In this document: piece after piece, positions 1 through 5,448 of the stretch
Numbering within the stretch: position 1 is the stretch's first letter
How the letters are laid out: each line of letters opens with the position of its first letter
Source of the DNA: Deltaproteobacteria bacterium
Lineage (GTDB): Bacteria > Desulfobacterota > Binatia > DP-6
Assembly: GCA_005879245.1 (NCBI GenBank)
Contig: VBLA01000252.1
Location: forward strand, 1-5,448
DNA: 5,448 bases
Reading direction: 5' to 3'
Made by a program: the position numbers and the translations under genes
The notes under the pieces: model-generated
Seen by the model: the letters and a program-made list of their open reading frames with translations, nothing else
What the model was told of the DNA's origin: nothing
The model's database searches: none

Positions 1-1144
1 CCAGGACATTCTCGGTGTCGCGCCGCTCGTCGGCCTCGGCCACTTCCTTCGCCTGCTTGGCGCGTTCGACCATCGAAAGGCCGATGCGCCGCTTCACGGG
101 ATCGATCTCGACCACCGTGACGTCGACGCTCTCCCCGATCGACACGATCTGCCGCGGATGGGACACGCGGCGGTCGAGCGCCAGACGCGAGACGTGGACG
201 AGCCCGTCGAGGCCGGGCGCGAGCTCCACGAATGCGCCGAACTGCTCGAGCCGCTGCACCGTCCCCCGCACGCTCGCTCCCACGGGAAAGCGCTCTGCCG
301 CCGTCGCCCAGGGATCGGGTGCCAGCGCGCGAAGCGACAGTCCCACGCGCTGACGGCCGCCCTTCGGGTCGGGCTCGAGCTTCACCACCTGCGCTTCCAC
401 CCGCTGGCCCACCTGCAGCACCTCCGACGGGTGGGATGCGCGGCCGTAGCCGAGCTCGCTCACGTGGATCAGGCCGTCGACGCCCCCGAGATCGACGAAG
501 GCCCCGAAGTCGCGGAGCGACGTGACGGTGCCCGCGACGACCGCGCCCACGCGCAGCTCGGCCCACACTGCCCGAGCCCGCTCCTTCGCTTCCTCCTCGA
601 GGAGCTGCCGGCGGGAGACGACGACGTTCCGGCCCCCCGCCTCGAGCTTGGTGATCCTGAAGCGGAGGCGCTGCCCGACGTACTGGGCCCCCTCGACCCG
701 TCTTCGGTCGATCTGCGACCCCGGGCAGAAGGCCCGGACGCTTCCGATCTGGACCTCGTAGCCGCCCTTGTTCTCGCCGGCGACGAGACCCTCGACTGCG
801 ATCCCGTGCGCGAACGCTTGCTCCAGCTCGCCCGGGACATGCCCGCCGCGGCCGGCGACCCGCTTGAGCACGATCGACCCCGACCGCTTCCCGTCGTCGA
901 CGACCGTCGCCTCGATCTCATCGCCCTCGTGGAGCTGCACCTCGCCCGTCGCGGGGTCGCGGAACTCGCCGAGCTCGATCGTCGCCTCGGCCTTGCCCCC
1001 GACGGCGACGAAGGCCGCCGTGGCGCCGACGGCGATCACGCGCCCGCGGACGACATCCCCCGTAGCGAGGCGGCGCTCGCGCGTGCGCGCTCCTTCGCTC
1101 GCGGCGAAGAGCGCCGCGAAGTCCTCGTCGTCCGATCCCGCCAT
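1..1144 (-). CDS. rpsA: 30S ribosomal protein S1-like protein, four S1 domains (3' end outside window)
   Basis: The minus strand is open from the ATG at 1144-1142 to the window edge, giving 381 codons with no stop. The product starts with a short acidic leader (MAGSDDEDF) and then has four S1 (OB-fold) RNA-binding domains at about residues 26-95, 110-180, 196-274 and 284-360. Domain 3 carries the textbook motif FGAFVDLGGVDGLIHVSE (about 213-230) and domain 4 a close copy (FGAFVELAPGLDGLVHVS). Domain 2 has RAFCPGSQID (137-146) followed by NVVVSRRQ, which matches E. coli S1 domain 2 (RAFLPGS, NNVVVSRR). The protein is therefore colinear with E. coli S1 domains 1-4, the ribosome-docking and core mRNA-binding part. 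After domain 4 it turns charged (AKQAKEVAEADERRDTEN), which suggests it ends soon beyond the window as a short S1 of roughly 390-420 residues. A weak GGAAG ribosome-binding site lies 9 nt upstream. Family assignment is firm; whether it is the sole ribosomal S1 or a paralogue cannot be told here. Confidence 0.93.
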   Translation of the reverse strand, partial: MAGSDDEDFAALFAASEGARTRERRLATGDVVRGRVIAVGATAAFVAVGGKAEATIELGEFRDPATGEVQLHEGDEIEATVVDDGKRSGSIVLKRVAGRGGHVPGELEQAFAHGIAVEGLVAGENKGGYEVQIGSVRAFCPGSQIDRRRVEGAQYVGQRLRFRITKLEAGGRNVVVSRRQLLEEEAKERARAVWAELRVGAVVAGTVTSLRDFGAFVDLGGVDGLIHVSELGYGRASHPSEVLQVGQRVEAQVVKLEPDPKGGRQRVGLSLRALAPDPWATAAERFPVGASVRGTVQRLEQFGAFVELAPGLDGLVHVSRLALDRRVSHPRQIVSIGESVDVTVVEIDPVKRRIGLSMVERAKQAKEVAEADERRDTENVL

Positions 1145-1240
1145 GGTGCCCGACTTCCAATAGCTATAGCGTGCGGCACCGATCGATGCGATCCGCTGCG
1201 GTTGCTGCAGGGCCACCGCGGGGGGTAGGCAAGGGCGGTC
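1145..1240. promoter_or_regulatory. Divergent intergenic region with a palindromic -10-like box
   Basis: This 96-bp gap lies between the divergent S1-like and rnhA starts, so promoters for both are expected here or nearby. The only A/T-rich patch is at about 1154-1169. It contains the perfect palindrome GCTATAGC (1163-1170), which presents TATAGC (4 of 6 matches to TATAAT) on both strands: plus 1165-1170 and minus 1168-1163. No good -35 hexamer sits 16-18 bp from either copy. Used as a -10 for the minus strand it would leave an S1 leader of only about a dozen bases; for the plus strand it would give an rnhA leader of about 64 bases. The promoter assignment is inference. Confidence 0.3.
1231..1235 (+). 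promoter_or_regulatory. Ribosome-binding site of rnhA
   Basis: AAGGG lies 5 nt before the ATG at 1241. This supports that ATG as the start, as does the fact that the conserved first beta strand (IVVFADGAAKGN) begins only six residues in. Confidence 0.6.
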
Positions 1241-1747
1241 ATGGCCGAGACGCCGATCGTGGTCTTCGCCGACGGGGCTGCCAAGGGGAACCCGGGGCCT
1301 GGAGGGTGGGGGGCGATCGTCGTCACGCCCGAGGGTCGGGTGACCGAGCTCGGCGGTGGCGCCGGCCACACGACCAACAATCGGATGGAGCTGACGGCGA
1401 CCATCGAGGCGCTCCGGCACATCGGAGCGGTGGCCGGACCGGTTGCCGTCCACACGGACTCGACCTATGTCATCCGCGGTATCCAGCAGTGGATCCACGG
1501 CTGGCGGCGACGCGGCTGGCGGACTGCCGGGGGCGGGGAGGTGCTGAACCGGGACCTGTGGGAGAAGCTCGCAGTGGCTGAGGATCGCGCAGGCAAGGTC
1601 ACCTGGCACTACGTCCGCGGCCACCGTGGCATTCCGGGAAACGAGCGCGTCGACGAGATCGCCGACGCGTACGCCGCCGGCAAACGGCCGACGCTCTACC
1701 GCGGTCCGCTCATCCGCTACGACGTGCCGGTCCTGGACATCCCGTGA
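1241..1747 (+). CDS. rnhA: Ribonuclease HI
   Basis: A complete 168-residue RNase HI (E. coli enzyme: 155). It is an endonuclease that cuts the RNA strand of RNA:DNA hybrids, removing R-loops and replication primers in the cytoplasm. All active-site residues are present. The metal-binding carboxylates are D11 (in FADGAAKGNPGPGGWG), E50 (in TNNRMELTA), D73 (in HTDSTYVI) and D138 (in NERVDEIAD). The catalytic histidine is H128 in VRGHRGIPGN. The basic handle region that grips the hybrid is seen at about 84-107 (WIHGWRRRGW, then NRDLWEKL). The C-terminal tail after about residue 145 (including LYRGPLIRYDVP) is a little longer than in E. coli. The gene is divergent from the S1-like gene, has a good AAGGG site 5 nt upstream, and ends 7 nt before a possible small downstream frame. 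No residue essential for catalysis is missing, so activity is expected. Confidence 0.97.
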   Translation: MAETPIVVFADGAAKGNPGPGGWGAIVVTPEGRVTELGGGAGHTTNNRMELTATIEALRHIGAVAGPVAVHTDSTYVIRGIQQWIHGWRRRGWRTAGGGEVLNRDLWEKLAVAEDRAGKVTWHYVRGHRGIPGNERVDEIADAYAAGKRPTLYRGPLIRYDVPVLDIP

Positions 1748-1754
1748 GCGCCGG

Positions 1755-1853
1755 GTGAAGGGTCGGTCCGGAGCCCGCTTCAAGAAGGCGATGAGCCCGG
1801 CCGACGAGGAAGCGATCCTCCGCAGCTGGGGCTTCTCGGCCAACGACCCCTGA
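1755..1853 (+). CDS. Possible 32-residue small protein downstream of rnhA
   Basis: A short frame opens with GTG at 1755, 7 nt after the rnhA stop, and ends at TGA 1851-1853. Its base composition looks coding: 29 of 32 third codon positions are G or C, against about 19 and 18 of 32 at first and second positions. The product is basic at the N-terminus (KGRSGARFKK) and then has a helix-like acidic stretch (SPADEEAILRSWGF). The same frame upstream of the rnhA stop is Arg/Ser-rich and shadow-like, so any real coding starts about here. There is no Shine-Dalgarno before the GTG; translation might be coupled to rnhA termination. An ATG at 1791 has AAGAAGG only 2 nt upstream, which is too close for a normal site. 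I do not recognise the family. It may instead be a chance frame or a remnant of a longer RNase H tail. Confidence 0.35.
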   Translation: MKGRSGARFKKAMSPADEEAILRSWGFSANDP

Positions 1854-1858
1854 CGGCG

Positions 1859-4800
1859 CTACGCGACGTCCCGCGCCAGCTGCTGGGCCCGCGCCGTGGC
1901 TCCCATCTCCACGAACAGCCGCTGCGCCTCGCGCAGCTGGCGCTCGCGCGCGGGCCCGTCACCGATCAGCCGAGCGAGCTCGGCACGCTCCAGGCGGATG
2001 AGCGGGGCGTAGGCGTTTGCGCCGGTCTCGTCCACGAGGACCTCGGCGCGCGTGAGCGCCGCGTGGACGGCGTCTCGCGCGCCGGCGCCATCGGTTCGAA
2101 GGAGCACGCGGGCGAGCGCGAGACGAGCCACGCACTCGAAGAGCGGCGTCTGGTGCGCTGCCGCGACCGCCTCGTTCGCCGTGGCCCGCGCACGGTCCGG
2201 TTCGCCGTTCGCCAGCTGGGCCTCCGCCAGGAGAGAGAGTCCCCACGCCTCGAACTGGAGCCCGGTCCGCCGCTCCCTCGAGACGGCCAGGGCATGCTCG
2301 AGGGTCTCCACCGCCTCGCTCGACTGGCCCCTCATCTTGAGCGCCATGCCGAGCGCGAGGTATGCGACGGCGCGAGAGAACGAGTGCCCGGTTTTCTCGG
2401 CGATCTCGACCGCCCGGCGCGCGTGCGCGAGTGCCCCCTCGGCATCCCCGGCGTGCTCGGCCGCCAGGGCGGCGACGGGATACCACGAGCCGGGGGCCTC
2501 CGTCTCGCCCAGCGCACGCGACAGGTCGAGGCAGCGGTCGATGGTGCGCCGCGCCTCCTCCAGACGTCCCATGTGGACGAGGAGGCGTGCCTTGAACCCC
2601 GTCAGCCAGGCGTAGGGGCTATAGCCCACGAGGTTCGCCCCGAGCCGCGGATCCTCGGGCGCGAGGTCGAGCCCCTGCTCCGCGAAGCGCAGGGCCTCGC
2701 GCAGCCGACCCGATTCCGCGTGCGACGCCGCCAGCGCCTGATGAACGACCAGCTTCAGGCCGCGGTCCCCCGTCTGCTCGGCCAGACCGAGCGCTTCCAT
2801 CGCATGGCGGAGCGCCTGGTCGGGCTCTCCCTGCATGTCCTTCACCTGGCTGTAGCCGCAGAGCAGCATGGCCAGCGACTTCAGGTCGCCGGTCCGGTTC
2901 GCCAGGACTCGTCCCTCCTCGAACACGGCCGCCGCCACCTCGGCCGAAGCGCCGAGACGCGAGCCCAGGTTGAGGAGCTGCGCGCGCGCGACCAGCCCGA
3001 GCACGTCTGCCTCGGCCAGGTCCGGCACCTTCGCTGCCAGCGTGCGCACCTGCTCCCACTTGCGTGCCGCCTCGGCGGAGTTCTTGGTGCCGATCCACTC
3101 GGCCGCGCGGCGGTACCATCGGGCCGCCTCGAGGGCCTCGCCCGCCGCTTCCCAGTGATAGGCGAGGAGCGCGGCATGTTCGTCGAGCTGGTCGGGATGG
3201 AGCTCGGCGAGCGCCCGGGCCGCCGCCGCATGGACCCGCGCCCGGCGCTCGGCGAGCTGGGACCGGTACGCCACCTCCTGCGTCAGCGGATGCTTGAAGG
3301 CGTACTCGGCGTGCGGGAAGAGCGCCACCTCGTACACGAACTCCGCGGCCGCGAGCTTCTGCAGCGCCGCCGCGAGCTCCGGCGCGGCCAGCTCGATCAC
3401 GCGTTCCAGGACGGGCTCCGAGAACTGCCGGCCGATCACCGCGGCCGTCTGCAGCACCTCCTTGCCGCGCTCCCCCAGCCGGTCGATCCGCGCCGCCAGC
3501 ACGGCCTGCACGGTCGGCGGGACGCTCACCTGCTCCACGGGTCGAAGCAGACGATACGCGCCCTCGCTGCCCATGAGGATCCCCGCCTCGACCAGCCCAC
3601 GTACTGCCTCCTCGATGAAGAACGGATTTCCGCCCGTGCGCTCGTGAAGGCGCGCCGCGAGACCTGCGAGCGACGCGCTACCGCCGAGAAGGTCGGCCAT
3701 CAGGGCAGCGCTCGCCTCGGGCCCGAGCGGTACCAGGGAGCGCTGCTCGTAGTGGGGCGCAGCCATCCAGCGCGCGCGGAACTCGGGGCGGAAGTTGAGC
3801 AGCAGGAGCCCGCGCGCCCGGGCCTGGGCTGCGACGAGCGTCTCGAGGAGCGCGTCGCTGCTCCGGTCGAACCAGTGTAGGTCCTCGAGGAGCGTGACCG
3901 TCGAGCCCTGGCGGTCGTCGGCCTGCACAATCCGCGTGGCGATGGCGCGCAGCTGCCGCTCGCGTGCCTCCGGGTCCATGCGTGCCACCGGCCGCTCCGG
4001 GTCGGGGACGCCGAGAAAGTCGCAGACGAGCGGGAGGGCATCCCGGAAGTCGTCGGCGAGGAGGATGAGCCGCCCGGCGATCTTCTGGCGCGCGTCGCGC
4101 TCGCCATCCTGCTCGGTGATGCCGAGGTAGGCTCGGAAGAGCGCCTGCATGGGGAGGAACGGGATGTTGCGCCCGTGAGCCACGCCGTGCGCCTCGTAGA
4201 CCCGGAGCCCCCGGGCACGGCAACGCGCCAGGAATTCGAAGCAGAGACGGCTCTTGCCGACGCCGGCCTCGGCGACGACGCCCACCACCTGTCCGTTGCC
4301 CGCCTGGGTGCGGGCGAGCGCCGCTTCCAGGGCATGCAGATCCGCGTCCCGGCCCACGAAGCGCGAGAAGCCGCGCGCTCGCGACACCTCGAGGCGGGTG
4401 CGAAGCGGTCCAACGCCCACGAGCACGAAGACCCCCACCGGCGCCTGCACCCCTTTCACGGCGAGCGATCCCAGATCCTCCAGCTGGAGGAGGCCGGTGA
4501 TCAGCTTCGCGGTGTGCTCGGTCAAGTAGATCTTTCCGGGCTCCGCGAGCTGCTCCATCCGCGCGGCGAGCCCGACCGTGTGGCCTTGCGCGGTGTAGTC
4601 CATGCGCAGGTCGTCCCCGATCGTCCCGACCACCACCTCGCCGGAGTTGAGCCCCATCCGGACCGCGAAGTTGAGACTGCGCGTCAGCCGGAGCTCGTTG
4701 GCGTAGCGTCGCAGGGCGTCGCTCAGGTGGAGGGCGGCGTAGCAGGCCCGCTGGGCGTGATCCTCGAGTGCGATCGGCGCGCCGAAGAGAGCCATCACGC

Positions 4801-5230
4801 CGTCGCCGGTGTAGTGGGTCACCGTCCCCTCGAAGCGATGCACGCCGTCGGCGAGGAGCGTCGCGAAGCGCTCCATGACGTGGTGGAAGACTTCGGGATC
4901 GACCTGCTCGGCGAGATCCATTGAGCCCTGCACGTCGGCGAAGAGGACGGTCACCTGCTTGCGCTCGCCCTGGAGGGCGCTGCGGGAGGCCAGGATCTTC
5001 TCGACGAGGTGCGTCGGCGGGGAGGTAGCCGATGGCGCCGGGCGCGACCCACGACCAGGTCCGCTCAGCGCGGCGCCGCAGCTCCCGCAGAATTTCTCGC
5101 CCGCCTCCACGGACGACCCGCACGCTGGACAGGCGCGACCCAGGCGGCTGCCGCACTCGGTGCAGAAGCGGCGATCGGCGCGGTTGCTCTGACCGCACAA
5201 CGGACATGGGATTCCCGGCTTCGTTTCCAC
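1859..5230 (-). CDS. Zinc-ribbon / class III adenylate-guanylate cyclase / AAA-STAND ATPase / TPR signalling protein
   Basis: A 1123-residue cytoplasmic protein with no membrane segment. Numbering is from the GTG at 5230-5228; an upstream GTG at 5311 would add 27 residues. Domains in order: double zinc ribbon (CxxC pairs at C9/C12, C23/C26, C34/C37, C48/C51); class III nucleotide cyclase domain at about 81-270, metal-binding D99 (FADVQGS) and D143 (TGDGVMALFG), transition-state R224 (LAARMEQ); ATPase from about 291 (FVGRD), Walker A AEAGVGKS (320-327), Walker B LLEDLHW (447-453), then GGNPFFIEE (533-541) and FKHPLTQEVAY (645-655), typical of these NTPases; and a helical TPR-like array from about 690 to the end. 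The family presumably makes cAMP in response to a ligand or partner sensed by the ATPase/TPR part. Here the cyclase site is atypical: G220 replaces the transition-state Asn, H139 the substrate Lys and T213 the substrate Asp, so activity is uncertain. The 5230 start was chosen for its GAGG site 6 nt upstream and its closeness to the first zinc ribbon. Domain calls are firm; substrate and signal are unknown. Confidence 0.92.
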   Translation of the reverse strand: METKPGIPCPLCGQSNRADRRFCTECGSRLGRACPACGSSVEAGEKFCGSCGAALSGPGRGSRPAPSATSPPTHLVEKILASRSALQGERKQVTVLFADVQGSMDLAEQVDPEVFHHVMERFATLLADGVHRFEGTVTHYTGDGVMALFGAPIALEDHAQRACYAALHLSDALRRYANELRLTRSLNFAVRMGLNSGEVVVGTIGDDLRMDYTAQGHTVGLAARMEQLAEPGKIYLTEHTAKLITGLLQLEDLGSLAVKGVQAPVGVFVLVGVGPLRTRLEVSRARGFSRFVGRDADLHALEAALARTQAGNGQVVGVVAEAGVGKSRLCFEFLARCRARGLRVYEAHGVAHGRNIPFLPMQALFRAYLGITEQDGERDARQKIAGRLILLADDFRDALPLVCDFLGVPDPERPVARMDPEARERQLRAIATRIVQADDRQGSTVTLLEDLHWFDRSSDALLETLVAAQARARGLLLLNFRPEFRARWMAAPHYEQRSLVPLGPEASAALMADLLGGSASLAGLAARLHERTGGNPFFIEEAVRGLVEAGILMGSEGAYRLLRPVEQVSVPPTVQAVLAARIDRLGERGKEVLQTAAVIGRQFSEPVLERVIELAAPELAAALQKLAAAEFVYEVALFPHAEYAFKHPLTQEVAYRSQLAERRARVHAAAARALAELHPDQLDEHAALLAYHWEAAGEALEAARWYRRAAEWIGTKNSAEAARKWEQVRTLAAKVPDLAEADVLGLVARAQLLNLGSRLGASAEVAAAVFEEGRVLANRTGDLKSLAMLLCGYSQVKDMQGEPDQALRHAMEALGLAEQTGDRGLKLVVHQALAASHAESGRLREALRFAEQGLDLAPEDPRLGANLVGYSPYAWLTGFKARLLVHMGRLEEARRTIDRCLDLSRALGETEAPGSWYPVAALAAEHAGDAEGALAHARRAVEIAEKTGHSFSRAVAYLALGMALKMRGQSSEAVETLEHALAVSRERRTGLQFEAWGLSLLAEAQLANGEPDRARATANEAVAAAHQTPLFECVARLALARVLLRTDGAGARDAVHAALTRAEVLVDETGANAYAPLIRLERAELARLIGDGPARERQLREAQRLFVEMGATARAQQLARDVA

Positions 5231-5236
5231 CGCTGG

Positions 5237-5240
5237 CCTC
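5237..5240 (-). promoter_or_regulatory. Ribosome-binding site that decides the cyclase start
   Basis: Read on the minus strand, GAGG is followed by 6 nt and then the GTG at 5230-5228. The alternative GTG at 5311-5309 has only CCGAACGCCAACACCGACCC before it, with no purine-rich site. This favours the shorter protein, in which the first zinc-ribbon cysteine comes at residue 9, as is usual for such N-terminal ribbons. Confidence 0.5.
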
Positions 5241-5261
5241 GTGACGACGCGGCCGCTGGAG

Positions 5262-5290
5262 CTTGTCGTCAAGGGTGGGCGGTCTGTCAA
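5262..5290 (-). promoter_or_regulatory. Candidate promoter of the cyclase gene
   Basis: The minus strand carries a perfect -35 hexamer TTGACA (5290-5285). Seventeen bases further on is GACAAG (5267-5262), which matches TATAAT at only 3 of 6 positions. A start of transcription near 5255 would give a leader of about 25 nt holding the GAGG site before the GTG at 5230, which is self-consistent. A second TTGAC (TTGACG) follows 18 bp after the first and has no better -10. The poor -10 keeps this tentative. Confidence 0.3.
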
Positions 5291-5392
5291 CGCCCGAAGC
5301 AGGGACGGCACGGGTCGGTGTTGGCGTTCGGCCGGCTTCGTGTAAGGAGAAGCGGCGCGACGGCCACTCCGGCCGGGCGAACGACGTGTTGA

Positions 5393-5398
5393 AGGGAG
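5393..5398 (+). promoter_or_regulatory. Ribosome-binding site of the gene starting at 5408
   Basis: AGGGAG lies 9 nt before the ATG at 5408 and supports that start. It sits in the loop of a weak 4-bp GAAG/CTTC stem (5391-5394 with 5400-5403), too short to be credited as a regulatory hairpin. Confidence 0.5.
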
Positions 5399-5407
5399 AC
5401 TTCGGGT

Positions 5408-5448
5408 ATGGCGAGAGCACTCGGGATCCTGCTCGCGGGCGTCACGCT
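5408..5448 (+). CDS. Start of a probable exported protein (3' part outside window)
   Basis: Only 13 full codons are inside the window: MARALGILLAGVT, with the next codon starting CT (leucine). A basic residue near the N-terminus followed by a hydrophobic, Leu/Ala/Gly-rich stretch is what the start of a signal peptide or membrane anchor looks like. The ATG has an AGGGAG ribosome-binding site at good distance. The gene is divergent from the cyclase gene, with about 177 bp between the two preferred starts. That gap holds GC-rich sequence and no further gene that I can see. Function cannot be judged from this fragment. Confidence 0.55.
   Translation, partial: MARALGILLAGVT

Noticed and set aside
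1181..1193. GATCG-ATG-CGATC inverted repeat upstream of rnhA
   Set aside because: The arms are only five bases and made of GATC/CGATCG-type words frequent in high-GC DNA; not enough for an operator call.
158..1228. Plus-strand open frame of 356 codons opposite the S1-like gene
   Set aside because: The opposite strand carries four unmistakable S1 domains over the same bases; this frame has no motif and also runs through the divergent intergenic gap.
2063..3880. Plus-strand open frame of 605 codons opposite the ATPase/TPR part of the cyclase gene
   Set aside because: Its product is low-complexity, rich in Arg, Gly, Leu, Glu and His with no recognisable motif, while the minus strand encodes clear domains throughout. 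Long antisense frames of this kind are expected opposite high-GC genes.
5321..5348. TTGGCG ... TAAGGA as a plus-strand promoter for the gene at 5408
   Set aside because: The -10 is poor and the spacer is 16 bp; with no better match in the gap I do not assign a promoter.
5343..5349. TAAGGAG, an ideal Shine-Dalgarno sequence on the plus strand
   Set aside because: No ATG, GTG or TTG occurs within a usable distance downstream, and the gene starting at 5408 has its own AGGGAG site. Treated as chance.
5335..5353. GCTTC ... GAAGC possible hairpin in the leader of the gene at 5408
   Set aside because: It has a five-base-pair stem with a nine-base loop and nothing to suggest conservation or an alternative structure; this is common by chance in such sequence.
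3678..5420. Minus-strand open frame of 580 codons overlapping the cyclase gene in another frame
   Set aside because: The product is extremely Arg/Pro/Gly-rich, while the overlapping frame holds the zinc ribbon, cyclase and Walker motifs. It is a frame shadow.

Overview
The window is a high-GC stretch (strong G/C bias at third codon positions) from a bacterial chromosome. It carries three well-supported genes, one probable very small gene, and the first few codons of a fifth. The S1 protein resembles short deltaproteobacterial/myxobacterial S1 proteins. Large zinc-ribbon/cyclase/ATPase/TPR proteins are common in soil lineages such as Myxococcota, Binatota, Rokubacteria-type bacteria and rhizobia. 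I infer a free-living, soil or sediment type, GC-rich Gram-negative bacterium; the sequence alone does not fix the phylum.

Layout. Positions 1-1144 (minus) hold the 5' 381 codons of a ribosomal-protein-S1-like gene with four S1 RNA-binding domains; its 3' end lies outside the window. A 96-bp divergent intergenic region (1145-1240) separates it from rnhA (1241-1747, plus), a complete ribonuclease HI with all catalytic residues. Seven bases after rnhA there is a 32-codon reading frame (1755-1853, plus) with strongly coding-like base composition. Only five bases further on, the stop codon of a very large convergent gene begins (1859 to about 5230, minus). That gene encodes a double zinc ribbon, a class III nucleotide cyclase domain, a STAND/AAA-type ATPase and a long TPR-like helical tail. 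Upstream of it, and divergent from it, a new plus-strand gene starts at 5408 with what looks like a signal peptide and leaves the window.

How the genes relate. S1 (mRNA binding in translation) and RNase HI (removal of RNA from RNA:DNA hybrids) are housekeeping genes that happen to be divergent. The large protein looks like a stand-alone cytoplasmic signalling protein with an overall plan reminiscent of eukaryotic soluble adenylyl cyclase. Its most notable point is that the cyclase domain keeps both metal-binding aspartates and the transition-state arginine but lacks the usual transition-state asparagine and substrate lysine.

I see no mobile element, CRISPR array, tRNA or rRNA gene, and no clear evidence of a new multi-gene system. 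The long reading frames on the opposite strand of the S1 and cyclase genes are judged to be high-GC shadows.
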